Under the pieces are notes generated by a model. It had not been told where the DNA came from. It saw only the letters and a list, made by a program, of their open reading frames with translations, and did not search any database. Source: Planctobacterium marinum (lineage in GTDB: Bacteria > Pseudomonadota > Gammaproteobacteria > Enterobacterales > Alteromonadaceae). Taken from it: a stretch of DNA of 64,000 nucleotides. This document shows, in pieces, positions 25,888-34,564 of this stretch. How positions within the stretch are numbered: the first letter of the stretch is position 1; the number at the start of each line of letters is the position of its first letter. The translations under genes and the position numbers were made by a program. Location: NCBI RefSeq assembly GCF_036322805.1, contig NZ_AP027272.1, positions 1,984,001-2,048,000 of the forward strand. Reading direction: 5' to 3'.

Positions 25888-26688
25888 TTATTCTGTCAGT
25901 AGTGATACCAGCATCTTTTTCACCATGCTTGGCTCAAAGGGTTTATCGCATAAGGCATTAACGCCGGTTTGCTGAATATTAGACATGTGCAAACTGTCGG
26001 CACTCTCTGAGGTTACCATGATGATGGGAATATGAGCGGTTTCCGGATTAAAGCGGATGAACTCCGATAATTCCCGGCCGTCCATTTCTGGCATATTGTA
26101 GTCAGTAACCACGATATCGAATTCGTGATCTTTCAGGAAGGTGAGGGCCATGGCGCCGTTTTCCGCTTCTACAAAATTTTTCACGCCCATTTTTTCCAAA
26201 GTACGGCGAATGTGACCGCGTGCCAGCATACTGTCGTCCACCAGTAGTACTCGAATTTCGGTGATGTCGAAGTATTCTAGCTCAATTTCATCTTCGTTTA
26301 TTAAATCCAATGAGGCGTTCAGTGCCTTAGTTAAATGCACCGGTTTGAAGGGCTTGGGTAAAATCGCCGAGATGCCCGCTTGTTTGTACTCTTCCAGTTT
26401 GGCAGTTCTGCTTTCGCTGGACACTAACATGAATGGAATGGATTGAAGCTCAGAAGATTCTTTGATGAATTTAAGCACGTCTATTGCCGTCCCATCGGCA
26501 AAATACATAGCACTCACCACTAAATCTGCGCCATGAGACATTAGCGCAGTTTTAGCACCAGCAATATCTGATACGGCGTCTATTTCCGCTACGTTTTCTT
26601 TTATTAACAGCGAAGTAATGATTTTACGTTGGGTATCAGAGGGCTCAATGAGTAAAATGTTGAGATCTGAGATCTGTAGTCTTTGCAT
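25888..26688 (-). CDS. Response regulator with two receiver domains
   Basis: 266 residues comprising two CheY-like receivers and no output domain. The second (about 135-262) is intact: VLLVDDS acidic pair, phospho-acceptor Asp in VVTDYNMPEMDG, Thr/Ser in IMVTSES, and Lys in DKPFEP. The first (about 5-125) has lost the key Asp: where an Asp is expected the sequence reads VVSAMYFADG, though KPFKP remains, so it is a pseudo-receiver. Such proteins act as phosphate sinks or protein-interaction adaptors, often in c-di-GMP or chemotaxis circuits. It follows the sui1-like gene by 18 bp on the same strand. Confidence 0.88.
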   Translation of the reverse strand: MQRLQISDLNILLIEPSDTQRKIITSLLIKENVAEIDAVSDIAGAKTALMSHGADLVVSAMYFADGTAIDVLKFIKESSELQSIPFMLVSSESRTAKLEEYKQAGISAILPKPFKPVHLTKALNASLDLINEDEIELEYFDITEIRVLLVDDSMLARGHIRRTLEKMGVKNFVEAENGAMALTFLKDHEFDIVVTDYNMPEMDGRELSEFIRFNPETAHIPIIMVTSESADSLHMSNIQQTGVNALCDKPFEPSMVKKMLVSLLTE

Positions 26689-26706
26689 GATGTACTCTTT
26701 AGGTTT

Positions 26707-27027
26707 TTAGCCGCCAGCTAACTTGACGGTGAAATTCTTTGCTTCCAGAAATGCTTTAATCTTGTCTCGATTGTCGCCCTGTATTTCTATCGTGTGTTCT
26801 TTTACCGCACCGCCTGTGCCGCACAGTTTTTTTAGATCCTTTGCCATGGCTTTTAATTCGGCCTCTTCTAGCAACAGACCGGAAACCGTGGTTACTCCTT
26901 TCCCTTTGCGACCTTTGGTTTCCCGGCGGATACGCACGATGCCATCACCTTGCGGTGCTTGCTTTTCTGGTTTTGCTTCCTGTATTCGACCAAAGTCGGT
27001 ACTGTAAACTAATTGATTTTCTGCCAT
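26707..27027 (-). CDS. yciH: Sui1/eIF1-like translation factor (YciH family)
   Basis: 106 residues from ATG 27027, the start that aligns with YciH (MAENQLVYSTDFGRI); a longer start would add 13 unlike residues. SUI1 signature: VRIRRETKGRKGKGVTTVSGL and LKKLCGTGGAVKEHTIEIQG. YciH binds the 30S subunit and in E. coli acts in stress as an inhibitor of some initiation; role in this organism is inferred. The gene precedes the double-receiver gene and is divergent from the crsA-like gene. Confidence 0.93.
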   Translation of the reverse strand: MAENQLVYSTDFGRIQEAKPEKQAPQGDGIVRIRRETKGRKGKGVTTVSGLLLEEAELKAMAKDLKKLCGTGGAVKEHTIEIQGDNRDKIKAFLEAKNFTVKLAGG

Positions 27028-27188
27028 GATTAGATTTGTCGAAGATTTATTTTCGATTTTAGTCAAAAATATTTATTGTTTATATGGTTAATTTGGCTTT
27101 TTTGTTATTAGCTTAAGGGACAAGCCTAAGCTTACCCATTAAATCAGAACAAACTATACGACCAAAGTATAAAGTACGGAGTATTTTC

Positions 27189-27494
27189 ATGAGTTTAGAA
27201 CGAATTCTTTCCAGTGATGGTAAAACCCTGACAATTGTATTAGACGATAAATTCGACTTTTCCAAAGTACAAGAATTCAGAGATACCTACAGTGAAGACA
27301 TCGATAATGTTGCAACGGTTGTGGTGGATTTAGGCAATACCGAATACATGGATAGCTCTGCCTTGGGTATGTTGTTGAATATGCAAAAAACGCTTAAAGA
27401 GCAAGTTTCTGAATTCCAGATTGTCAACAGCCGCCCTTCGGTTGCAAAAATTTTACAGATTTCTCGTTTCGATAAGAAGTTTACTATTAAGTAA
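27189..27494 (+). CDS. STAS-domain anti-sigma factor antagonist (CrsA-like)
   Basis: 101 residues forming one STAS domain, with the phosphorylatable Ser in VDLGNTEYMDSSALGMLL. It starts 20 bp before an RsbU-type REC-PP2C-HATPase protein. The same two-gene arrangement in Shewanella (CrsA/CrsR) controls access of sigma S (RpoS) to RNA polymerase. By analogy, unphosphorylated protein would bind the HATPase/anti-sigma part of its partner. The family is certain; the RpoS link is inferred. Confidence 0.9.
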   Translation: MSLERILSSDGKTLTIVLDDKFDFSKVQEFRDTYSEDIDNVATVVVDLGNTEYMDSSALGMLLNMQKTLKEQVSEFQIVNSRPSVAKILQISRFDKKFTIK

Positions 27495-27514
27495 TTTTCT
27501 AAAGGCGACAAAAT

Positions 27515-29173
27515 ATGCGCATTCTTATCGTTGACGATGAGCCGGTAAACCGTTTTCTGTTGATTCACATGCTAGAGGAAAATGGTTTCACTGACTGTCA
27601 CGAGGCAGAAGACGGTGAGCAAGGTTTGGCCATGGCTGAAGAGTTAGTGCCGGATATTGTGTTGCTGGACGTAGTGATGCCGGGAATGAGCGGGCATGAG
27701 GTGGCTCCAAAGCTCAAAGCCTTGCAGACAGATATTTATCTTCCAATCATTTTTATTACCGCATTAGACGATGAAGAGAGCTTGGTAAAGTGCTTGTCTG
27801 TGGGCGGTGACGACTTTGTCGGGAAACCCTTCAATAAAACAATCCTCTCCGCCAAATTGAAGGCGCATGCCAGAATTCGAATGCTGAGTAAACGCGCTCA
27901 CAAGCAGAATCTGGAGTTGCAGTTTCACCAGCAACACATAGAACGCGAACATGCCATAGTGGAGCATATCTTCTCTAATGTACTGACCCTTAACCAGCGC
28001 CTCGCAAAATTCATCGATAGTCATCTGGCCCCAGCCAGTAATTTCAATGGTGACATGCTGTTGATTGAACGTTCACCCGGTGCCGGATTGTATATTTTAC
28101 TCGGGGATTTTACCGGGCATGGTTTGGCTTCCGCGATCGGTGCTCTGCCGGTGACTCGCGCGTTTCAGACCATGGCAGAAAAGGGCATTTCAGTAGGTGA
28201 AATGGCTGAAACTCTCAATAAAACACTGCTGGATTTTTTACCGGGAGGAATGTTTTTTGCGGCTGCCATTATTGAGATAAATGAAAACGGTCGAACACTG
28301 GATATCTGGAATGGGGGACTACCACATCTGATGTTGTTTGATGAGCTGGGCAAGATTAAGAAACGCTTTGAATCGGCGCATATGGCGTTAGGTATTCTGG
28401 ATCCAGAAGATTTTGAGAATGACGTTGAGCGCTATGAAGCTGACTACGGCGATAAAATCTTGGGATATACCGATGGGGTGATTGAATTAAGCAACGCCGA
28501 TGGTGTGATGCTTTCTGAAGAGGGATTAGAGCAGTGGGTGGAGAGTGTGCCGGGTATATCGACGGCGCAATTGATGGAGAAAATTGAACATTATCGCGCT
28601 GTAGGTGAGCAGGATGACGATATCAGTATGTTCATTTACAAAGCCCAGGAGCTCGGTCTTAAAAAACAAATTGCCGCCTTACCTGCGGCACCTTTCCAGT
28701 TGAGTGTTTCAGTTGAATATACGCAATTTGCGCACGCCAACCCCGTTTCGGAAATTATCGACTTACTTTCAGGGCAAGCCGCATTTCACGGGTTGCGCTC
28801 CAATATTTTCACTGTCATTAGCGAATTGTATAACAACGCCCTGGACCACGGCATATTGAAACTTGACTCAGAGCTTAAAACGTCCCCGGATGGCTTTATG
28901 GAGTATTTTAGCCAAAGGGAAGAGCGAATCGAAAAACTCACTGAGGGGCATATTCAGTTGTCAGTGGAATACAGTGTAGAGCCTCCGCAATTGCAGTTTA
29001 TGCTTCGGGACAGCGGTGAAGGATTTGATACTGCCTCCATCGTCTCCACAGTGGATTCTGATGAAAATTATGGTCGAGGCGTAGCCCTGGTCAATGAGTT
29101 ATGTGATCATTTCGAATACCAGCAAAACGGTACTGTTGCCATAGCTAAGTTTCTGATTGATCAAGATTGTTAG
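27515..29173 (+). CDS. REC-PP2C-HATPase partner-switch regulator (CrsR-like)
   Basis: 552 residues in three parts: receiver domain (1-125; MRILIVDDEPVN, VLLDVVMPGMSG, FVGKPFN), a coiled-coil linker, a SpoIIE/PP2C phosphatase (about 175-375; YILLGDFTGHGLASAIGA, GGMFFAAAII, YTDGVIE, GEQDDDISMF with metal-binding Asp residues), and a C-terminal GHKL ATPase of the anti-sigma kinase type (about 400-550; ELYNNALDHGIL, LRDSGEGFD). It combines phosphatase, kinase/anti-sigma and phosphorylation input in a single chain, as CrsR of Shewanella does. The substrate is probably the STAS protein encoded upstream. Confidence 0.92.
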   Translation: MRILIVDDEPVNRFLLIHMLEENGFTDCHEAEDGEQGLAMAEELVPDIVLLDVVMPGMSGHEVAPKLKALQTDIYLPIIFITALDDEESLVKCLSVGGDDFVGKPFNKTILSAKLKAHARIRMLSKRAHKQNLELQFHQQHIEREHAIVEHIFSNVLTLNQRLAKFIDSHLAPASNFNGDMLLIERSPGAGLYILLGDFTGHGLASAIGALPVTRAFQTMAEKGISVGEMAETLNKTLLDFLPGGMFFAAAIIEINENGRTLDIWNGGLPHLMLFDELGKIKKRFESAHMALGILDPEDFENDVERYEADYGDKILGYTDGVIELSNADGVMLSEEGLEQWVESVPGISTAQLMEKIEHYRAVGEQDDDISMFIYKAQELGLKKQIAALPAAPFQLSVSVEYTQFAHANPVSEIIDLLSGQAAFHGLRSNIFTVISELYNNALDHGILKLDSELKTSPDGFMEYFSQREERIEKLTEGHIQLSVEYSVEPPQLQFMLRDSGEGFDTASIVSTVDSDENYGRGVALVNELCDHFEYQQNGTVAIAKFLIDQDC

Positions 29174-29280
29174 TAACTTAAAATAAGTACTGTTGGCCGA
29201 ATGCTGAGAGGATTTTTTTGCTTGTTCCTGAGCTCTTTAGAGCGGTCTTGACAAAAAATCTAACAACTTTAGTTATTTTA

Positions 29281-29297
29281 TTGAGAATAGTTCTCAA
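29281..29297. promoter_or_regulatory. Fur-box-like palindrome
   Basis: Perfect inverted repeat TTGAGAA-TAG-TTCTCAA, about 45 bp before the iron-transporter operon and inside its promoter region. It fits the 7-1-7 Fur site form (TGAGAAT-A-GTTCTCA). Confidence 0.72.
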
Positions 29298-29341
29298 TTA
29301 GAATACTATCCCCATCATTCACAGCTAAGTTAATCAATTTT

Positions 29342-30352
29342 ATGAAAAAAATCATACTTACCGCCTCGTTATTGATCAGCGCTTTGTCACCCGTTATCGC
29401 TGCCGAAGTTAATGTCTATTCGGCGAGGAAAGAAGAGCTGATCAAGCCACTACTGGACGAGTTTGAGAAGGCGCAAAATGTAAAAGTTAACCTTATTACA
29501 GGTAAGGCAGATGCATTGATTTCCCGCGTAGCTTCTGAGGGGCAATTCAGCCCAGCGGATGTTTTGTTGACTACTGATGTAGGTCGATTGCAACGGGCTA
29601 AAGAAATGAGTTTATTGGTCGCCACAGATTCTCGTGTTCTGGAAGAGAGGATAGCCGCAAATTTTAGAGATGAAGAAGGTTTTTGGTTTGCACTCACCAA
29701 GCGAGCCCGTCCGATCATGTATCATCCGGAGCGCGTTAACCCGGATGAACTTGGCTCCATTCTTGATCTTACAGATTCTAAATGGAAAGGCCGCATTTGT
29801 ATTCGCTCATCAAACAATATTTATAATCAGTCCATGATTGCCTCTATGATCGCTAAATTTGGTGAGCAGCGCGTGCAGCAGTGGGCTAACGATTTCGTAA
29901 AAAACTTTGCGCGCAAACCCAAAGGTGGTGACAGAGATCAGATTAAAGCTGTCGTTGCAGGGCAATGTGATATTGCTATAGCCAATACTTATTATCTTGC
30001 GGGAATGTTGGCGGATACCGATTCAGAAAACCAAAAGATAGCCGAGCAATTAAAGGTTTTCTGGCCAGATCAACAAGGTAGTGGGGCACACATCAATATT
30101 TCCGGTGCCGCCATGCTTAAACATGCCCCCAACAAAGCAAACGCCCTGCGCTTAATGGAATTTTTAGCCAGTGAGTCGAGCCAAAAATGGTATGCAGATA
30201 ACAATCATGAATATCCTGTAGTGCAAGGTATAACGATGAGCGCATTACTTGCCGGATTTGGTGAGTTCAAAGCTGAAGATGTGCAATTACAACAAGTGGG
30301 CGAACTCAATGCGGCGGCCATCAAGTTAATGGACCGGGCGGGCTGGCAATAA
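29342..30352 (+). CDS. fbpA: Ferric-iron ABC transporter substrate-binding protein
   Basis: 336 residues with a signal peptide ending VIA-A and the FbpA/FutA fold: EVNVYSARKEELIKPLLDEF, LTTDVGRLQRAKE, WKGRICIRSSNN, and the iron-binding adjacent tyrosines in IANTYYLAGML, plus GAHINISGAAMLKHAP. It binds Fe3+ in the periplasm and hands it to the permease encoded 36 bp downstream. The upstream Fur box implies iron repression. First of a three-gene operon fbpABC-like. Confidence 0.94.
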   Translation: MKKIILTASLLISALSPVIAAEVNVYSARKEELIKPLLDEFEKAQNVKVNLITGKADALISRVASEGQFSPADVLLTTDVGRLQRAKEMSLLVATDSRVLEERIAANFRDEEGFWFALTKRARPIMYHPERVNPDELGSILDLTDSKWKGRICIRSSNNIYNQSMIASMIAKFGEQRVQQWANDFVKNFARKPKGGDRDQIKAVVAGQCDIAIANTYYLAGMLADTDSENQKIAEQLKVFWPDQQGSGAHINISGAAMLKHAPNKANALRLMEFLASESSQKWYADNNHEYPVVQGITMSALLAGFGEFKAEDVQLQQVGELNAAAIKLMDRAGWQ

Positions 30353-30388
30353 TTCGCGACTTTTTCTGTTTCTTTGCCGGTTAAAACA

Positions 30389-32008
30389 ATGACGCTGAAT
30401 TTTCAACTGCGCCATCTGGTAATGCTACTGTCGTTGTTGATGGCTTTGCCGGCGTTTGTAGTGTTGGGCTCTTGGCTGTTACCGCAATGGGACAGCTGGG
30501 CTCATTTGGCAGATACGGTTTTGGCCGGTTACATTCAAAATAGTCTGGTGCTTGCGTTCGGTGTAGGGATAACCTCAGGGGCGTTGGGCACCTGGTGTGC
30601 ATGGTGTGTTAGCCAATATCAGTTTCCTCTGGTCAACCATGTGCGCTGGATGTTGTTCCTTCCGCTCGCTATCCCGCCTTATATCATGGGGTATCTGTAT
30701 ACTGGCGTATTGGACTTTTCAGGTCCAATACAGCGGCAGCTTCGAGATATCACCGGACTCAGCTATGGTGAGTATTGGTTTCCGGATGTGCAGTCGATGC
30801 CCGGCGCAATATTTGTACTTTCTTTAGTATTATTTCCCTATGTTTATGGCTTGGCCTACGTCGCATTCACTTCACAATCCCGCTCGTTATTACAGGTAGC
30901 ACAAAATCATGGCCTCAATGGTTGGCAATACTTCATCAAAGTGAGTTTACCATTGGCATTACCTGCGATTCTAACCGGTATTCTATTGACCATGATGGAA
31001 TCATTGGCTGACTTTGGTACCGTCGAATATCTTGGCATCGCCACTTTTACGACGGGGATTTTCCGAACCTGGTTCGGTATGAATCAACCTTTAGTGGCAG
31101 CACAACTCTCTGCTGGTCTCGTTTGTTTTGTGTTGTTTTTGTTCTGGCTGGAAAAGCGCGTCAGAGAGCGTCAGCGTTTTTACCAGAATAACCAACAAAA
31201 TGAGAGGCTTAGTCGACAAATAAGCAAGACAAACGCGCTTCTGGTGTTATCTTCTTTGTTGTTGATCATGACATTAAGCTTTTTTGTGCCATTATTGCGC
31301 TTAGTTAGTTGGTCTTGGTTGGTGTTCAAACAGTCCACTGAATTTGGGGAACTACTGGCGTTGGTGACCAATAGTGTCCTTGTAGCTGGCTTTGCCGCAG
31401 TGGTGATCATGGCGATTGCATTGCTATTTGGTTATGCGCTGCGCAACAAACCCAACAAGCTGCTTAGCTTTGTATCGAGCATTGCTGTAACAGGTTATGC
31501 ATTTCCAGGGGCCGTGATAGCGGTAGGTACGGTCATCGTATTGGGTAAAGCCGACCTGATGCTAAACGAGTTCCTGGGCTCAGTATTTAATTGGCAGCCG
31601 GGTTTGGTGTTCTCGGGGACTTTGGTGGCATTGTTGTTTGCGTACAGCATTCGTTATCTAACGGTTGGATTTCAACATGTTAACAATGGTCTGAATCGAA
31701 TCTCACCTTCATTTGACCAGGCTGGTAAAACCTTGGGTGAAAGTGATTATGGTGTGTTGCGTAAGATTCATTTCCCGATACTAAAGTCTTCCTTACTAGT
31801 GGGCGGATTGATGGTGTTTGTGGATGTATTAAAAGAGCTACCCGCTACTTTAATTTTGCGTCCTTTTAACTTTGATACCTTAGCGGTGAAAACTTATGAG
31901 CTGGCCTCTGATGAACGCTTAACCGATGCATCATTGCCAGCGTTATTAATTGTTATGGCAGGTATACTTCCTGTCTGGGTTATACAAAGGAACATCAAGT
32001 CACACTAG
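30389..32008 (+). CDS. fbpB: Ferric-iron ABC transporter permease
   Basis: About 539 residues from ATG 30389, with two fused permease halves, as in FbpB: about 12 membrane segments and two EAA loops (ARN-like AQNHGLNGWQYFIKVSLPLALP and AGKTLGESDYGVLRKIHFPILK). It forms the inner-membrane channel for Fe3+. An in-frame TTG at 30374 gives only five more residues. The ATP-binding subunit gene follows after 3 bp, so coupling is expected. Confidence 0.93.
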   Translation: MTLNFQLRHLVMLLSLLMALPAFVVLGSWLLPQWDSWAHLADTVLAGYIQNSLVLAFGVGITSGALGTWCAWCVSQYQFPLVNHVRWMLFLPLAIPPYIMGYLYTGVLDFSGPIQRQLRDITGLSYGEYWFPDVQSMPGAIFVLSLVLFPYVYGLAYVAFTSQSRSLLQVAQNHGLNGWQYFIKVSLPLALPAILTGILLTMMESLADFGTVEYLGIATFTTGIFRTWFGMNQPLVAAQLSAGLVCFVLFLFWLEKRVRERQRFYQNNQQNERLSRQISKTNALLVLSSLLLIMTLSFFVPLLRLVSWSWLVFKQSTEFGELLALVTNSVLVAGFAAVVIMAIALLFGYALRNKPNKLLSFVSSIAVTGYAFPGAVIAVGTVIVLGKADLMLNEFLGSVFNWQPGLVFSGTLVALLFAYSIRYLTVGFQHVNNGLNRISPSFDQAGKTLGESDYGVLRKIHFPILKSSLLVGGLMVFVDVLKELPATLILRPFNFDTLAVKTYELASDERLTDASLPALLIVMAGILPVWVIQRNIKSH

Positions 32009-32011
32009 ATT

Positions 32012-33046
32012 ATGTTGCAGCTCGATAAGGTAAGTATTCGATACGAAAGTAAAACTGTTGTACAACAAGTTTCCTGGCATTTGGAGTCCGGGGAAATCGG
32101 TTGTTTGTTGGGGAATTCCGGCTCTGGTAAAACCTCGATACTTAAGGCCATCGCGGGCTTTAAAAGCATTTCAGAGGGCAGGGTCGTTATCAGGCAAAAT
32201 ACGGTGAGTTCGGCACAACAGTTATTGGCGCCTGAAAAGCGCAAAGTTGGTATGATGTTTCAGGATTTGGCGCTATTCCCTCATCTTAACGTTGCACAAA
32301 ACATTACCTTCGGATTACAGAAGCAGGACAAAGCGCGTCAGCGGCAAAGAATGCATGAGTTGCTGGAGTTAGTGGGCTTACACGGTCGAGAAAACGACAT
32401 GATTCATCAATTGTCCGGCGGGCAGCAACAGCGAGTTGCACTGGCAAGAGCATTGGCCCCAAGACCGGATTTACTGTTATTAGATGAACCTTTTTCCAGT
32501 CTGGACAAAGACTTACGGGAACACTTGGGGCAACAAGTGCGAAACATCTTAAAACAAGAAAATACCACTGCTTTGTTAGTGACTCATGATCATGCCGAAG
32601 CTTTTACCATGGCAGATCAAATTGCCGTGTTGAGCCATGGGCAATTAAAACAAACCGGTAGCCCCTATCAAGTTTACCATCAGCCCAACAGTCAAGAGAT
32701 TGCCGACTTTCTGGGCGTTGCTGATTATCTACCGGTTAAGCTTGTCGATGAGGCATTGATAACGCCTATTGCAGAGTTTTCCAAATCGTCACTGTCTAAC
32801 CGTTGGCAAAAGGGTGATAAGGCGCAATTATTGGTACGTCCCGATGATGTTATTCACGATGATCAAAGCCAATTACAAGCAAAAGTCATCAGGCGTTATT
32901 TCAAGGGCGCACAATTCTTATTTGAGCTGGATTGTCAGGGGTATCGATTGCATTGTTACGCCTCGGCTCATCATAACCATTTGCCGGGTGATGTTGTTGG
33001 GATCCGCTTTGATATGCAGCATTGTATTTTGTTTCCAGAAGCATAG
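32012..33046 (+). CDS. fbpC: Ferric-iron ABC transporter ATP-binding protein
   Basis: 344 residues with Walker A (GNSGSGKTS), Q loop (MFQDLALFPHLNV), ABC signature (LSGGQQQR), Walker B (LLLLDEPFSSLD) and the switch His (VTHDHAEA), followed by a C-terminal TOBE-like domain (about 240-344) as in FbpC/PotA proteins. It drives iron import through the FbpB-like permease. Last gene of the Fur-controlled operon. Confidence 0.95.
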   Translation: MLQLDKVSIRYESKTVVQQVSWHLESGEIGCLLGNSGSGKTSILKAIAGFKSISEGRVVIRQNTVSSAQQLLAPEKRKVGMMFQDLALFPHLNVAQNITFGLQKQDKARQRQRMHELLELVGLHGRENDMIHQLSGGQQQRVALARALAPRPDLLLLDEPFSSLDKDLREHLGQQVRNILKQENTTALLVTHDHAEAFTMADQIAVLSHGQLKQTGSPYQVYHQPNSQEIADFLGVADYLPVKLVDEALITPIAEFSKSSLSNRWQKGDKAQLLVRPDDVIHDDQSQLQAKVIRRYFKGAQFLFELDCQGYRLHCYASAHHNHLPGDVVGIRFDMQHCILFPEA

Positions 33047-33186
33047 TTTTTAATAAAAATTTGAATACATTCTCGTTTTATTCAATTTGCGTAAGTTGAA
33101 TTTCTGTTACAAATGCGACCTTTAAAAAAATTTATTCGATGCCATGCTTAATACTTGGTAACAGGAATTAGATACCTCCAATATTT

Positions 33187-33651
33187 ATGTTTAAAGCTTT
33201 ATTTGACTGGCTGGATTTGGATAGTGGCGCCTCGTCCGAACAAGCGTCGGAGATATTAACCGTGCCGTTGGCAACGGCCGTGTTGTATTACGAAGTGTTA
33301 CGCGCTGATGAACATTTTAGCGCTGATGAATTGGAATTGTACGAACAAAAGGTATTTGATGAGTTTGATTTAACTCAAGAACAGCTACGACCCTTCCTCA
33401 AAAAAGTTGAGGCTAAAGCTCGTCACGCTGTTGATTACATGCAGTTTACCCGATTGATCCACGAAAACTGCTCTATTGAGCAAAAGCGCAACATTGTCAT
33501 ATCGCTGTGGCACCTGGCGATGTCTGATGGAAACGTTGATGCTCATGAAGAGCACTTAATCCGCAAGATGTCAGATTTGATGTATTTATCCCACTCCGAT
33601 TTTATTCAAACCAGAATATTAGCCCGTGATTCACTGACTACCGGGAAATAA
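33187..33651 (+). CDS. TerB-like (tellurite resistance) domain protein
   Basis: 154 residues; a TerB/DjlA-type helical domain: TAVLYYEVLRADEHFSADELELYEQ-like opening (ATAVLYYEVLRADEHFS), FDLTQEQL, then WHLAMSDGNVDAHEEHLIRKM with acidic metal-binding residues. TerB domains bind Ca2+ or act at the membrane in stress responses; the name does not imply tellurite resistance here. Its last 21 bp overlap the tail of the convergent diguanylate cyclase gene. Confidence 0.82.
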   Translation: MFKALFDWLDLDSGASSEQASEILTVPLATAVLYYEVLRADEHFSADELELYEQKVFDEFDLTQEQLRPFLKKVEAKARHAVDYMQFTRLIHENCSIEQKRNIVISLWHLAMSDGNVDAHEEHLIRKMSDLMYLSHSDFIQTRILARDSLTTGK

Positions 33652-34563
33652 CCTGGCAATACATTGATTTCGTCCGGCGTTTTTTGCTTCGTAAAGGCAG
33701 CCATCGGAAAAGGACAGTGCATCAGATAGTTCGATGTTGTTGTCAGGAATAAGTGCTGTAACCCCCATACTCAGAGTCACAATGTTAAACTCGCCGTTAT
33801 TTTCGTGGACAATCGATTCCTTTTCTATGGCTTCCATTAATTGCAGTGCAAACTGTTGCGCACCCGCCAATTCCGTATTGGGCAAAACGGCAGCAAATTC
33901 TTCACCGCCATACCGGGCCAATATATCGGTTTCCCGTTTGAAACGGTTTTGTAAGATGGTGGCAACATGTTTCAAGCATTCATCGCCTTTAAGGTGACCA
34001 TACAGGTCGTTGTATCTCTTAAAATTATCGATATCGATCATTAAGATGCTAAGGGGCTCTTCTTCCCTTAAAGCACGTCGCCATTCTTTATGTAATAAAT
34101 CATCGAATCTCCGGCGGTTGGCAATACCTGTAAGACCGTCGGTAGTGGACAACATATTGAGTTTTTTTCTGTGGCGCACCAGTTCTAAATGATTGCGTAC
34201 GCGCATTTTGACGATAGGAGGGTGGAAAGGTTTAGCAATGTAATCAATGGCCCCCATTTCCAGTCCCTTTTCCTCGTCTTCAATACTGTCAAGGGCGGTA
34301 ATAAAAATGACTGGAATGTCCGTTGTGGCCGGATTCTGTTTCAGGTGTTGACAAACTTCATAGCCATCCATATCAGGCATTACTACATCCAGGAGAATCA
34401 AATCTGGAGTCAGTTTCAACGCCTGACTCAAGGCACTCTTGCCATTGGTGGCAAAGCTAATATCGCAATCTTCACGGAGAATCTCACCTAACATCTTAAT
34501 GTTGCTGATGGCATCGTCTACTACCAAGACTGTTTGTTTCTCGCTACTTGCCTGGTCAGACAT
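33631..34563 (-). CDS. Response-regulator diguanylate cyclase (REC-GGDEF)
   Basis: Start at 34563 is chosen because GGAG stands 8-9 bases before it and it follows the kinase stop by 1 bp; an upstream ATG would overlap the kinase gene. 310 residues: receiver with phospho-acceptor Asp in ILLDVVMPDMDG, then a GGDEF domain with an intact RYGGEEFAAVLP site. An RxxD inhibitory site is not obvious. It should make c-di-GMP when phosphorylated, probably by the hybrid kinase encoded directly upstream through its Hpt domain. PleD/WspR-like single-receiver layout. Confidence 0.95.
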   Translation of the reverse strand: MSDQASSEKQTVLVVDDAISNIKMLGEILREDCDISFATNGKSALSQALKLTPDLILLDVVMPDMDGYEVCQHLKQNPATTDIPVIFITALDSIEDEEKGLEMGAIDYIAKPFHPPIVKMRVRNHLELVRHRKKLNMLSTTDGLTGIANRRRFDDLLHKEWRRALREEEPLSILMIDIDNFKRYNDLYGHLKGDECLKHVATILQNRFKRETDILARYGGEEFAAVLPNTELAGAQQFALQLMEAIEKESIVHENNGEFNIVTLSMGVTALIPDNNIELSDALSFSDGCLYEAKNAGRNQCIARLFPGSQ

Positions 34564-34564
34564 G

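Noticed and set aside
33187-33651. Tellurite resistance determinant
   Set aside because: Only a lone TerB-like domain is present; no other ter genes lie nearby.
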